In this document: positions 29,704-41,400 of the stretch, one piece after another
Layout: each line of letters starts with the position of its first letter
How positions within the stretch are numbered: position 1 is the first letter of the stretch
Origin: Perkinsus olseni
Taxonomy: Eukaryota > Perkinsozoa > Perkinsida > Perkinsidae
Length of the DNA: 55,477 nucleotides
Direction: 5' to 3'
NCBI GenBank assembly: GCA_013115135.1
Contig: JABANP010000347.1
Span: 1 to 55,477, forward strand
Translations under genes and position numbers: made by a program
Notes under the pieces: generated by a model
The model's input: only the letters and a program-made list of their open reading frames with translations
What the model was told of the DNA's origin: nothing
The model's database searches: none

Positions 29704-32541
29704 TCAATTGAATGCGCAGGCTTCCAGCACTCCGATGAGGTCATGAAAGCGAGCCAGGCAATTGGCTCGGTACTTGTCGGCATCAGTATCTCTCCGCTGT
29801 GCAGCAAAGGGAGCCTGAATAATGAGTATTGGATCAATCAACCGAGCGCTGCCCACCAGCACAGCCGACTTGAAGTCAGCGAGAGTGTCCAGCTCGTGGC
29901 TGCCGAGTTGCTCTGAGACCTTATCCATCTCTACCGCATAGGGGCCAGCGAATGGCGACAGCCTCTCACAAATGACCTGAAAAAGTATACGTTGCCCAGT
30001 GGGCTGGAGGGGCGAACTCTATCGAGCGACATCATTCTATCATCATGATGCTGGCAATCGCCGGACGACATTCAACTGTTCTTTATCAAATCTCAGCTAT
30101 TGAACTCAAGTCGTGTAGACCGATCGAACTCTCACAACAGCAATAGCCCCAAAATATCTCAACCATTTCTGGTAAGCCACTGTCCAGTGTTATAGTGGTA
30201 CACGATCGACGCACCTTTGCCCCGCCTCTCCAGGCATCTCTAACAGCATCAGCGCTCTCTCGATGGCCTCCTAGGGCGAGGTACAGCACGTCTACAAGCT
30301 GCTTCGAGAGGCCTTGGTTGGCCAAGAACTGGCCTAGGTTCGAGTTGAACAGGGCCTCGTCAGAGGCTCTCGCAGAAGCGATCATGTCTGCAAAATGCCG
30401 CCGCTCCCGCGTCAGAGCTTCAGCTTGGCTTTTGGCCTCCGGGCAGGTCTGAGACCAAACTATGAGAAGTTGGGTATGCAAGACGACAAGTAGAGTCGCA
30501 GACTGAACCCCCGCGTAGGAACACATCATCGCTCAGTCATGACTCATATAAGAACTACGATACACTCCTGTGAGTTTATACGCCATCGCCGGCTCCGGTC
30601 CTGTTATGTTTACGGATCTCAAACGACCCAGAGAAAGGCCGAGGCGCCCTTTGAGCAGCTATACCTGGCTAGCTGTGCCATACACTGCTCGATGTATACA
30701 GGAACACCTCAATCGACACTGAACGGCGGGTCGCCGCGTCGAGCCGGCTCTCACCTCCACCGTGGACACAGGCTGTAGCCCTCCACACAAAGCAATTATC
30801 AGTCCAAGCCGGATCCCCTCAGGCGGCGATGTAGTCGTGCTGCCATAACTGGTGAGGACTTCCTTGTAGTGCTTCACGGCTTCCTGTGTGAGCCCTTGTA
30901 GAAGGTACAGCTCGCCTCGGATGCAGTTGGCCTCCTGACACCATGGGAAGCGTCCGACAAGTTTCGTGCCGTGGATTCTGAGCGAGGCAATCTCATCGGT
31001 ATCACGGCGATGATAATCAGTAGTCTACGAAGGCCGTTGCCAATTGAAAGATCATAAGATGAAAAAATAAAGATACCGCTTCGCTCCGCCCGCTGGAAGA
31101 CCCACTTCGGCTCGGGGACTCGGGAGTCCCTTCAGGGGCCCTCCACTCGAGCACATCTTGACGTTCAGGTCGGCCTCTTGGCCGGCTTCGGAGTACCACT
31201 GTAGCTCTATCAGACAGCAGATGAGGTTGTACCTTCAAAATCCGCTGCTTGTTGCAAGTACCAGAGCGGGGTATGGTCTACAACGTAACAAGATTTTTTG
31301 CGTCAATGCGGAGATTGTAGGACTCGTTCCGGGCTTATTGAACCACCAGCGAGACCTCTAGCGGACAGATGCAGTTTGCTAAGCTGTGCCACAGTGCTCC
31401 CAGGCGTCACGCGATGGTCATCTACAGGTTAACTCGGTACCCTTTCGCCCTTGCAACGAGTTGAGCACGGGCTGAGCTAAGATTTATTGTGCTTATAATT
31501 GGCCACTAGCTCTGAACGTTTGCGTGATCAGTCCTACATTGCAGTTGCGCACACAACATAGCGATCGAAGCGTCACAATCCGGACGTACCTAGTGTCATA
31601 GATAACTTCATGATCCTTATCATCCGCCTTCTCTAGCAGCTCTAATGCCCGGCGGCAATGGCCAACAGCCTCGATATACTTGAGCGCCCCAAAGGCATCC
31701 TTCACTTCCTGCAAAGCCTTCTGAATATCTGCCAACAACCAGCGCCTCTCAGCAAAGGACCACAAGCACGTTCCAGCCAACGAAACCATTCTCGCCGACG
31801 AATGAGTCTCTCATGCTCGTCAAATGATCGCGTTCTCGCCCCATTTCATGACACCACTCCACTTTGACCTCACCCGTATTGATACTGCTCGGATTATTTT
31901 CTGCTCCAAAAGTTTCTCCGTATTCGATCCAGCGATCCAAGGACGACCGACGCCGAGGGCCACTTCGAGTGACCTCATCGCTCGACGCCTTTCGCTTCAC
32001 GCCACCACTAATCGGCACGAGTTCGAGTGTGTCGTCGTGCTCGATGCCTGCGGCTTCAATCTGCACATCGCCACATTGTAACGTGGCAGAAAGAGCAAAA
32101 GCGCTGGTGCCTCGAGAGGCAAACCGCGTCGTGCCAGAGCAGATTCACGAGGCTCTTCAGGGAACAGCGATGGCCATCCAATGGGCGAAATGGACTTTGA
32201 GTTGACATCACACTAGACAGAGTGACACTCACAGTGTGGCTGCCGGCGGGAACCTCTTCTCCCTTCAGTGGACCTGCCTTCCAGACCAGACGCCATAGGT
32301 GAGGCTCCCACAGACCGAAATGGTCGCACGTTTGGGCGATAAATTTCTGGCAGGTCTTAGCACTGAACAAGACGGAAGATCTCTTTATCATCGGCTAATA
32401 AACTTACGGTGCTGCCCTGAGTTTCGCGGCCGTGAACTTTGCTCGAGGGTCATCGCAGACAACGATGATTCGGACAGGCTCCAATCTAACTCGTTCGATG
32501 GGGGAGGCACAGTACTCGCTGGGTAAAGAAACTCTAGCCAT
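29704..32541 (-). CDS. Ubl-linker-TPR family, copy 1
   Basis: Exon 1 (32408-32541) starts MARVSLPSEYCASPIERVRL, then RIIVVCDDPRAKFTAAKLRA. Exon 2 (32233-32362) has LWRLVWKAGPLKGEEVPAG, and a later exon has AAGIEHDDTLELVP. Together these resemble the beta1, alpha1, beta3 (RLIFAGKQLEDG-like) and beta5 (LHLV-like) elements of a ubiquitin fold. A charged linker with KRKASSDEV and SGPRRRSSL follows. TPR-like exons come next: DIQKALQEVKDAFGALKYIE then HCRRALELLEKADD, YNLICCLIELQWYSEAGQEA, and GELYLLQGLTQEAVKHYKEV with LIIALCGG. Then a segment ending WRGGAK and a last exon ending LIGVLEACAFN. Splice sites fall at the same places as in copies 2-4. Function unknown; TPRs imply a scaffold. Confidence 0.7.
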
Positions 32542-33772
32542 ATCAACAGTTGGAAAAGAGCTAGCTACCGCAGGATCGTCCGTTGATTAGTCGAGGGAAG
32601 CTCGATCCACATTCCCTCAGTTTCATCCGACGGACTTAATATCGACATTCGTCAGTGAATAACTCTCGCTTTAAATATAATTTTGCCAACCTTCCCCATA
32701 TGCTTCTTTCATGGCGTACAGCCATCCATCTCCCCGCAGATTCACGCAGGATACAGTTGAATAAACTGTTCGGAGCCAGTTCGAAACTCAGTTAATCGAG
32801 ACGGCGCAAACGCACGAATCTCAGGCGGTCGAACTCTACAACACCTTCAGGAGCCTCCTGGCAACACAACTCGCCATGCCGCTTAGCGAATCCGGTGTAA
32901 GGAAGAATCCCTAGATAGCATTTCTCAGCAGCCACAAAAGTGACAACGTACTACCTTGCTACGGAGGGAAACTACGACAGCGATGACAAGGAGAAATGCA
33001 TTGAATTTCGAGACTTGGTAGCTCCTTATTGTAAGAGTGGCTCCAAGACCTCGCAGAAATTGTCAACTAGTCTTCGGCAACGTCGGCTACATTCGACTGA
33101 GTACTCCACGAATGACGGCGGGCAGTTAGGTGGCACCGATAGGAGCACCTGAGAGGGTGGAGGGGAAGAAATGAAGAAGTCATTCTCCAGCTTAGTCACG
33201 ACATCGCTATACGCTGAGTGACTTCGAATTGAATTCAGTCAACATCATAATACGCAGCAGCCTTGGGCTCATGCATTTCGCACTGGGAAGAAACTCATAC
33301 CCCATCTCCAAGCGTAGCGTAAAATGAGGAGCTACGAATCTAGCAGCACTGTGGTGCATACTGTCTGCCCGGATAAGGGAGAAGAAGCCGCTTATAGCCG
33401 CATGCCCGAACGGCTCGGGCTGTCCGCCCTTCGTTGACAAAGGAACAACGATTGTGATAGATGCAACGCAAACACCAGTATCATAACTTATATACAGGAT
33501 TACGCGATCTCCCGTGACCTCATACATTCGATACTTTCATATGCTTCTGCAAAAGGCTCAAGACTGACTAGCTTCTCGAGCGTCTTGAACACTTCTGTTT
33601 CATCTGCTCCCAAATTATTCCTCAGCAGGTCGAGTGGCTGATGCCGAGACCAGTGCCAGCATGAAAAATCGGACTCCCCGGGAGTTCAGAGCATCCCGTG
33701 GAGCGCTCTCTAGTAGAGAGCCTCTACCGCCCATGGGGCTGGGAGATTCCCGTATGGCAATTCGAAAAACCT
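32542..33772. other. Intergenic with short duplicated segment
   Basis: Upstream of Ubl-TPR copy 1. It contains one copy (33031-33154) of a segment repeated at 37331-37454. A minus-strand frame at 33207-33527 (VILYISYDTGVCVASITIVV) is open but unlinked. A small odd palindrome lies at 33705-33721. Confidence 0.4.
33031..33154. repeat. Direct repeat, copy 1 of 2
   Basis: Matches 37331-37454 in the same orientation at roughly 80 percent by eye. Shared blocks include aagagtggctcca, cttcggcaacgtcggct and gactgagtact. Both copies lie 5' of a Ubl-TPR gene, so the flank was probably duplicated with the gene. Confidence 0.75.
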
Positions 33773-34437
33773 TTAGGTAGGCACGATACTGTCCGGGTTT
33801 AGTACTCTGGTATCGGTGAGTGCGACTAGCTCATCACTCATGGCTAGGATTAGTAAGGCGTCGCTGATATCCAACATCGCATACAACGTGAAAAAACCCA
33901 ACTCTGATTGAAGATCTCTTCGATCTTCTCTTGCCGAATTGATTGCTTCTCGCAAGGCTCTTCTAATCCACCACTGACGTATAGCGGAGTTAAGACCACG
34001 CGCTATCGCTAACCTTGGACGACATAATACTTCTGCACTACAGAATCTACAGAGTCTTCGGCTTCCTGTTCCTGGGTACCGTTACACCTTTCCAGAGGCC
34101 AATGAACCGTTCCATATCTCATCAACAGCTTAACTGTTCCTCGCTTGGCAATATCATAGTCTAGTAACTTCTTCCGTACTGGACTACTACTACCAGTACT
34201 AGTGGCAATGACCCTCAGGAGCGATAATAGGAACAGAGCGATCCTGTCACGAACGTCTCCAATGTCAACCTCATGTTCAAACTGGAGAGAGCAAACCAGC
34301 CGGGATCCTGTATAACAGATAGTATCGTCAGGACCATCATGGTCCGACCATGCCACAGTGGCACCTGCACCGTCAGATGCTCGGAACATTATGCTCCACG
34401 CACAACATGTCGTATACGCTTCACGATATTGCTCCAT
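33773..34437 (-). CDS. Hypothetical 204-aa protein
   Basis: Exons 34024-34437 and 33773-33973 join at phase 0 through a 50-nt intron (GTCGTCC...CGTCAG). The start MEQYREAYTTCCAWSIMFRA follows an ATG at 34437. A hydrophobic helix (RIALFLLSLLRVIA) lies mid-protein, and a second helical segment (FFTLYAMLDISDALLILAMS) lies near the end. No family recognised. It sits between Ubl-TPR copies 1 and 2 on the same strand; no equivalent between other copies was found. Confidence 0.45.
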
Positions 34438-34793
34438 TCAGTGTGAGTGTTAGCTGACTAATAGCACCAAACTTGCTGGCTGAAGGTTAATTAGAACCGA
34501 ACTATTTGACTGACTTCGGTTCGTTGTCTCCAAAGGTTACTCTTGCTAATGACGACCTCAAGGTCATATCCCGATGACCAAGAGTGGGAATGCAGGCCTT
34601 GCACTAGCAAATAGATTCGATGGAGCAGACGAGCATACAGTGTATTTTATTCAACTGGCGGTAGTCTGGGAGGTCTTTATTGGGAGACCTCACTAGGCAA
34701 GGTAGACTCGTTCAGTTTGGCTGGAGCAACGTACGGCAAAATAGAATCCGGCTAAGCGCTAGCGGGGGCGACTCACCGGGTGACCAGCCTTAC

Positions 34794-36867
34794 CCTCATC
34801 CTCTCCCTGAACTCATTGAAGCTTCGAGGGGAACGACACTCATCGAGGTCATCAAGGTCCTTAGCCAGGGATTTGAGGCTGCCTTCGAAGGGCCGTCCGA
34901 TCGGCACACCGTTCTCGGTAGCTTCGCTCAATAAGGTGCACAGCCTCTGAGGAAGCAGAAAAAACTTGCTCACCAACAGTCTCACCTAGCAGGAAGAATC
35001 GATTGAAAGAAACCTTGCCAATGCATATATTAACAGATCCCCTCACGGTGATCAGGAATGAATTCAACACTCAGTGTGAGCATACGTTCCACAATGACAG
35101 TCTGTCATTGTGGAACGTATGGCTATAAACAGCCAACTGTCGCCCACCTGTTGGTCTGTCACCAGGCCGTAAACGGCCGAGAGCGAGCGAGCGAGATAGC
35201 CACGAACGGTCGGGCGCACAAAGTTTCGGACAAATCACACAAGCTGCTTGTGACAACCAGGTACCATGTAGTGCAGGAGTATAGTGTTCGTTTGTCCAAT
35301 ATTTAGACAACAAGCTAAAATGCTTTTCTACTCTCTAATAAGTCGCCATCATACCTTTCTCTTAGAGAAGTTCTCTACACCATGAGAGTCTATCAACGGG
35401 TTGGGTTGTCAACCCAACCCGTTGATACATCTCCTCAGTGCCGCACTGACAGTTCCGCTTTTTCAAGATATTGAATGGATGACACCGACGACGGTAGTTC
35501 GACACCGATTCAAGTGGGCTCACCTCGAAGGGCCGAGTAGAAACCGCTCCACCACAGTGAGCCACGATGCTGCATAAACGTGAACGGACCCCCGCGAGCC
35601 CGTCCAACTCGATGAGCTTATTCAAGGCCTCAATAGCTCCGTCGACATTGTCATTGAGCAACTGCATATCCCCTAGTATCCGATATCCGTTCTAACAACA
35701 GGGAAAACAACGCTACCAAAACTTGCGCCAAGAACGGTAAGTGCAATTCTTCGCAGGAAAGGCTGCGACACGACGGCGTCTTACCTTCCAGCGGAGCCCA
35801 AGCGATCCATCGCATCCGCCGGAGCTGGCGTGCGGCTGATCTTGGCCATCTATCCAGCCTATATCAAGTAACAGTTCCGCGAGGGAGCACCTGATTCAGG
35901 CTTCCAAGAAAGACAAGTAGCAGAGTGGGGATGAATGAACTCGAACTGATGCCCGAAGACTAGCAGCCATACCTGGCTCCATGTTGCTCCTTCACGGGGA
36001 TCATGTTCGGCTCCACCGGGCTGACACGAGCTGACAAAAACAAGTGGGAGATTTCGCATGCGAGAACGAGTAAGGCATCAGACGAAGGGGGTGGATGAAC
36101 TCACGCCTGCTCAAGACCTCCTGTTCTCCTTCGTGGCCAGTTTGGCCCTCCGATTTGACCTCGGTCTTAACGACTTCTCTATCGACCGGCGGTGGCATCC
36201 CAACGCTGCCGTCCGCAGACGCTCCAGTAGAGGCCTGACCTGGTAAGCAGGGGCTTGTTCAGTGGAACAGGACCCTGGTGTACGCTCACTTTGCCCAGCC
36301 TGAGACGATCTTGGGGTCCACTCCGCAGCCGTTCTCTTCTTCTTAGTGTCTGGTTCTTGCGAGCAGCCAGAAGCGGATGAGGTCACGGGAACTTGGCCAG
36401 ATTCAGTCGAGCTAGGCTGGACCATAGGGGATGTATTCTTCTTCACGAATCGAAGGATAAGTTTATCGCCGTCTCTCACACCAGAGGCACTGACCTGTGC
36501 AATACACTAACCACCGAATCGGAGGTCTTCACGTGCCAAAACTCTGATCGACGGCAATCGCGATGATCTCTGCTGACCGAATTGCGGCGCTTCGGCACGT
36601 CCATGCCCTCCATCGGCCCCTCTAGCCAAGTGAGCCTCCAATCCCCTTTAGGAAAATAGCCAGCGGTTCTGCTGCCATCAAGGCAGAAGTATCTCCGAGC
36701 GGCGAGTACGAGGTGGCACGGCCGACTTCTCCTGAAAACGGTGTTGCGAAATTAGGACATGTTGCGAAGAGGACATGCTTACGGGTCGACGATGAACTCT
36801 TTCGCCGACTGAGCTCGCTCAGCATATCGTTCACGGCATTCGATGTTAACACGGAACGCGCCTCCAT
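34794..36867 (-). CDS. Ubl-linker-TPR family, copy 2
   Basis: Starts at ATG 36867 with MEARSVLTSNAVNDMLSELS. The ubiquitin-like elements are GDWRLTWLEGPMEGMDVPKR and, after a 3' splice, IAQVSASGVRDGDKLILRFV. The linker is Ser/Thr/Lys-rich (DTKKKRTAAEWTPRSS) and continues across a GTGAGC intron into VDREVVKTEVKSEGQTGHEG. A TPR-like exon reads YRILGDMQLLNDNVDGAIEA then LNKLIELD, VRSRLCSIVAHCGG, ending at E|gtgag as in the other copies. The last supported exon carries SEATENGVPIGRPFEGSLKS and FNEFRERMR, near-identical in copy 3. The intron regions contain two large palindromes (35081-35121, 35391-35427). A terminal exon 3' of 34794 probably exists but was not found. Confidence 0.65.
35081..35121. 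repeat. Perfect 20-bp inverted repeat, 1-nt centre
   Basis: Arms 35081-35100 (catacgttccacaatgacag) and 35102-35121 flank a single T at 35101. It lies in an intron of Ubl-TPR copy 2. Confidence 0.97.
35391..35427. repeat. Perfect 18-bp inverted repeat, 1-nt centre
   Basis: Arms 35391-35408 (tatcaacgggttgggttg) and 35410-35427 flank a single T at 35409. It lies just 3' of the TPR exon of copy 2 on the minus strand. Confidence 0.97.
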
Positions 36868-37673
36868 CGGGAGTAGCGGTTGGAGGCGACGGCGGCATCT
36901 CAGAGGGCATCAACCGACAAGCGGGAAACAACTGTAGGACCGCTCAGAGGTACGCGAAAGGCCAGCATGTGCGGTGATAGATATATGTGCCATGTCAGAC
37001 CCTGAGACACAGCTAGTCTCCTAGGGGGGGTGAGCATTCCTCAACAGTGTTGAATCAACACCATGCATGCCCGATGGTGCGCGGCCTACAAAGGAACATG
37101 CAGCGCACCTGCAACACATTAGAAGTCATTCAAATCAGAAACTTCAGAAGCATTCGCCTTAAAAGTTACCCCTGTAACAACTCAACTCGCGGAGGTCCTC
37201 GTAGCAATTTAGTTTCAGGGTCCCAGTGCAGCAGTGCATGATAAATTTCTTGATTTGATACGAGGGGAACTACTGAAGCAATTGCTACGATAGGAATGCA
37301 GCGAATTCTAGGTCTTGGTGGAATCCCAATGCAAGAGTGGCTCCAGGACCTCGCAGAAGTCGTCAAGCATTCTTCGGCAACGTCGGCTGCATTTGACTGA
37401 GTACTCTGCAAAGGACGGGGGACAGCTGGATCGAACCGATAGAGCAACCTGAGCGAAGCAGGCAACACTATGAAATCCGCAACTCGCCACCGCATGGAGG
37501 CCGTGCAGATCTGAAGCGGGTGCATGAACCGTGGAAGTTTCATTTTACTGTGACAGACGGACATTTTGAGGCTATCACTGACGGTCCTGCAGTTGAACTC
37601 GCACCGTGACTAAGCACAGATCATAATGAACGATGACGCTGCAGTGTGCATGCAGAGAGCTGTCAACGTGAAC
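36868..37673. other. Intergenic with second copy of duplicated segment
   Basis: Upstream flank of Ubl-TPR copy 2, including the direct-repeat copy at 37331-37454. Minus-strand frames over the repeat are open in two phases in both copies, so coding status cannot be decided. Confidence 0.4.
37331..37454. repeat. Direct repeat, copy 2 of 2
   Basis: Partner of 33031-33154 (see there). Confidence 0.75.
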
Positions 37674-38132
37674 TCAACCCTCCACCAAGGAAACTCGTCT
37701 ACCATTCTGTGGACCTACCATTGGTTTGGAATCATCATTCGGCATAGCAAGGTTTCTGCATAGCATGAAGCCCTGAAGTAGGGCTGCCCCTACGCGGGCA
37801 TGATTCCATATTTTGAACGCCGCGGCGACCCAGAACGAGCCTTCCGAAGAGACCAACGTCGCGAGGATGACGGAAAACCAAATTGGTCGATGTTTCAATT
37901 CGTTTAGCAGTACCATTCCACCTTTCTTTGTCACCCACAGCTGTTCATGGAGACGCTTCAGACGGACATCGTTGGTGACCGTCTGACCGTCGCACAACAA
38001 GCCGGGGCAGACTGCGGGTACAATCCCGAAGCTGATCATACCGATCAGACACCCGATGAAGCAGAAGTACTGGAAGCTTGTAGTAGTCTCTGCCGACTTC
38101 AGGTCGAGCTGTGACCACTTCAAGTGGTCCAC
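37674..38132 (-). CDS. Hypothetical membrane protein ORF
   Basis: A 152-codon frame with two hydrophobic stretches (FCFIGCLIGMISFGIVPAVC and FSVILATLVSSEGSFWVAAA) separated by a charged helix (DVRLKRLHEQLWVTKKGG). No family recognised and no splice partners identified. It could be a real two-helix protein or chance. It lies 3' of Ubl-TPR copy 3 and 5' of copy 2. Confidence 0.35.
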   Translation of the reverse strand: MDHLKWSQLDLKSAETTTSFQYFCFIGCLIGMISFGIVPAVCPGLLCDGQTVTNDVRLKRLHEQLWVTKKGGMVLLNELKHRPIWFSVILATLVSSEGSFWVAAAFKIWNHARVGAALLQGFMLCRNLAMPNDDSKPMVGPQNGRRVSLVEG

Positions 38133-39116
38133 TTGAGAATAGTGACCGGGACCAGAGGATTCAGCGCGTCGATGACCCGCGTGCCATTATCCAGCTGTCC
38201 GCAGCCCTCGCATTGCAATAGGACACATGACTCCCCAACGTCACATATTCTTGGTAGTGAAGCACCACACCAGTATTACCGCCGCCGCGGGTGATTAGCA
38301 CGAAAGTAGTTGAAGCACTGATCTCACCATTAGGGGCCACCTATCGTGCAAAGTGTTGGTAACCCCTCGGGGACAGGTTGCGCAAGCGACCTCGCGGGAA
38401 AGTGTCCAGGAGGTCTCCGACTCATTAACCTAGCCTAACCTGACCCGCTTATGACGATATCCATCAGCATCCAAATGAAGTGAGCAACACATATACCTTC
38501 CATGCCGTACGGAGTTCATAGCCTTCAAACACGCATCCTACGTGGAGTGTGCCCTGTGTAACACAGGGCATCAAATAGTTGGAACACCATCACGCATGAC
38601 TGAAATTTCAGCCAAAATCCTCTATAGCCAACATAAATACAGTAGTGTTACACTACACACTGTGTAGTACACAGTGTACCCTATGCTGATACTTCAGCTG
38701 AAGGTCTCCACTGTGGAGGCTCCACAAGAGTCCTTGAATCATTGCCAGGATACCCCCAGTCCAGGACATTCTTTCTCAAGGTACCCTCGGTGTCCGTCAA
38801 ATTCCGATCCAAGAATCACTCGTGGTTATTCATATCATACTTCTAGAAAATAGAATACTACTGGATAGTATCAGTGAGGGTTGGCCGGCTTCAACCTCTC
38901 CTACTGATCCTAGTGTCTCCGTCTTCGAGACTCACTTGAGTCTTCAATTCTGCTGATGACAAGCATTCCATGCCTGGGTGATCAATAAGAAAGAATTGAG
39001 CCCTAAGGTCCAGGCTCTGGACTCCAGAGCGCGGGCCACGCAACTCGGCGGGTTTCCGCAACTTTTGACCACTAATGCAGCGATGGGGAGGTGCGGATTG
39101 ACAAGGTGAGTCTTAC
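38133..39116. other. Intergenic, rich in small odd palindromes
   Basis: No gene seen apart from a possible terminal exon of copy 3 at 38944-39116. Several inverted repeats with one-base centres occur at about 38551-38569 (gccctgtgt/acacagggc), 38654-38676 (cactgtgta/tacacagtg) and 39009-39025 (gctctgga/tccagagc). Confidence 0.5.
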
Positions 39117-41400
39117 ATGCATCCTTCTTTTGAACTCCTCGAATGACCGAGGAAATCCATGCCCAGCGGGGTCTTCGAGATCCCTGGCCACAGATTTGAG
39201 AGCCTCTTCGAAGGGTCTTCCAATTGGCATCCCGTTCTCTGTCGCCTCCGTAATGACTTTGATCAGTCTCTGAGGGGAATTTCCGCATTCGATCTCATAA
39301 ACGAGCTCAAGACATTGACGTATCCACTTCACATTGAACCATTCAATCACGGGGACTGAGTGCAGCACTGTGACGATCATCGGATGAACGTCGCAATGCG
39401 CTGACGAATCTACCATCGCGTGCATAATGTAGGCAGACGAGGCAGACGGCTCGGAGGGCGAACTACTATCAGCCCTGACGCTTACACGCGCAACACTCTC
39501 TATACCTCACCTTAGCTGCTGCATGCCAGCTGCGGCGACTTCCCACATTTCCTAGGACATTGTAGAGCGGCTTAAGTATCACTAGGAGGAGCCGGGGCTC
39601 TCCAGTAGACGCTAAAAGGCTGTCAACCAAGGCCTTGAAATTATCGAATTCGCCCTTCCCCGCAGCTTCCATGATGTTGGCAAACCTAGCGCCGTGCTGG
39701 CAACAGATGTGGGCCACCAAGTCCGTCGCACGCCCGCTCATCTGTAAACGTAAAAAACACTGTGTCCATGTAACTGACTGGTTCAGCCTAGCTCAAGAGC
39801 TGAAACCGTTCACAGCAAAGGACCTGGGGGCGAGGCCGCCTAGATCGATGTACCCTTCTACTCTCGTTTGAACGAGAAGCCGAAAAGACCGTCACGAGTG
39901 TTTGATCGCTCATGCGAAGAACGTACGCTGAAGAAGTCACTCGCCCGAATTGGCTCACCTCAGAAGAGCATATTAATCCACCACTATGAGCCACTATGCT
40001 GCACAACCTTGAACGAACCAGCGAAGGTCCCTCCAACCCGATAAGATGATCGAACACTCCGATAGCCTCAGTGGAATTGTCGGTAAGCAACAGCATATCC
40101 CCCAGTACCCGATAGGCGTCCTAAAAATACCACTAGTCTCGAGTAGCGATTATGATTTGCACTATAGTTTAGAAATGATAAACGAAAGCCTGTGGAATCT
40201 GATATCACAATATCACTATAGAAGGCATCTCACTAGAGCATGGCGACGTCCGGTTCCGCCCATTCCTACCCCGTCAGCAGACTCACCTCGACCTTTCGGA
40301 GCCCTCCGAAGACCTCTCTAGGTATACCAGAAGATATGCTGGAGGAAGTAGGCCTCGGTCCTTGGCCAGCCATCCATCCCATCTCAGTAAGTAGCTTTGC
40401 AAGAGTGTCCCTGATGGCAGATGCGCCGACGCGGGCATGTAAGCTCCATGGTGGGACGAGCTGCTCGGGGCGTTATTTCTTGCCGTCTGAGCGCGTATTC
40501 GCCTGCCTCACCTGCCTTTGTCCAACCCGTTCCGGGGGATGCCATTGAGGGCCGGTCCCGACAGATCGGCACTCCCTGAGGCAGCGAAACCTGATACTCA
40601 TCGCTAGGACCACATAAGCTCCTCACGTCGTCCGCTAGAGCCCTCCTCGCTCTCCTTATAGCCAGCCAATTTCCCAGGCATGCCTCCGGCTTCCATGCCA
40701 CCACCATATCCCGCCTGTAGCACCTTACAATTGTCATCAATGGCTACTCCGCTGGAGGCGCGACCTGACCGATTCTTGTTCAAGCAGAATAAACCGAGCG
40801 ACCAACCCACTCCGTTGAGTCTCTGCCAGCACAGTGCTCCCTCGTCGATGAGCCTCCATCGCTTGAACCCTGAGCCTCTTAGCGTTCGGTTCGATCGATC
40901 TTCTCGAGACGGGGGGCGGCAAAGTGACTCGAAGGAAACGAATAGCGGAAAGAGAATCACTATCTCTTACTGGGAGGATCGTCTTCTTGGACGGATCGGA
41001 GGATTAGTCGGTCGCCGTCCTTCACACCGCATCTACCGATCTGCGGCACGTACGAAACGTAGCAGGAAAAGCTCTGGGACTCTCCGAGCTTCGGCGCCGA
41101 GCGTAATGATTTTTACCTACCCCTCCGCGGAGATCGGGCACGTCCATGCCCTTCCTCGGCCCCTCCAGCCAAGTGAGCCTCCAGCTGTCTTCGCGATACT
41201 GACAATCGGCTTTGGTGCCACTTAAACGGAAATGTCTCCGGGCGATAGTTAGCAGATAACAGAGCGGGTTGCTCCTGATAACCACGCTGTAGCTACGCAG
41301 AGGATTGCTCCTTCACTAGGACTTCATTACGCATGGATCGATATCTCCTTAGTCGACTGAGTTCGTTGAGCACACTTCTCGCGGCAATTAATATACACAT
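39117..41400 (-). CDS. Ubl-linker-TPR family, copy 3
   Basis: Starts at ATG 41400 (MCILIAARSVLNELSRLRRY). The ubiquitin-like half exons are SWRLTWLEGPRKGMDVPDLR and, after a 32-nt intron (41089-41120), GESQSFSCYVSYVPQIGRCG then VKDGDRLILRSVQEDD. A TPR-like exon reads YRVLGDMLLLTDNSTEAIGV then FDHLIGLEG and VRSRLCSIVAHSGG. A further exon ends SRRSWHAAAK. The last supported exon has ITEATENGMPIGRPFEEALK and RSFEEFKRRMH. Exon order and donor positions match copies 1, 2 and 4. The TPR part seems shorter than in copies 1 and 4; the DIQKAL-type and YNLICCL-type exons were not found, so this copy may be reduced. Confidence 0.65.

Noticed and set aside
30195..30452. J-domain (DnaJ) in the Ubl-TPR proteins, suggested by LYLALGGHRESADAVRDAWRGGAK-like segments after the TPRs.
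   Set aside because: No HPD tripeptide follows in any of the copies checked; the next exon continues with unrelated helices.
32232..32391. FHA domain in the N-terminus of the Ubl-TPR family (W-R-L-x-W...GP and DGDxLxL).
   Set aside because: No GR, SxxH or NG core residues. Copy 4 fits a ubiquitin-like fold much better.
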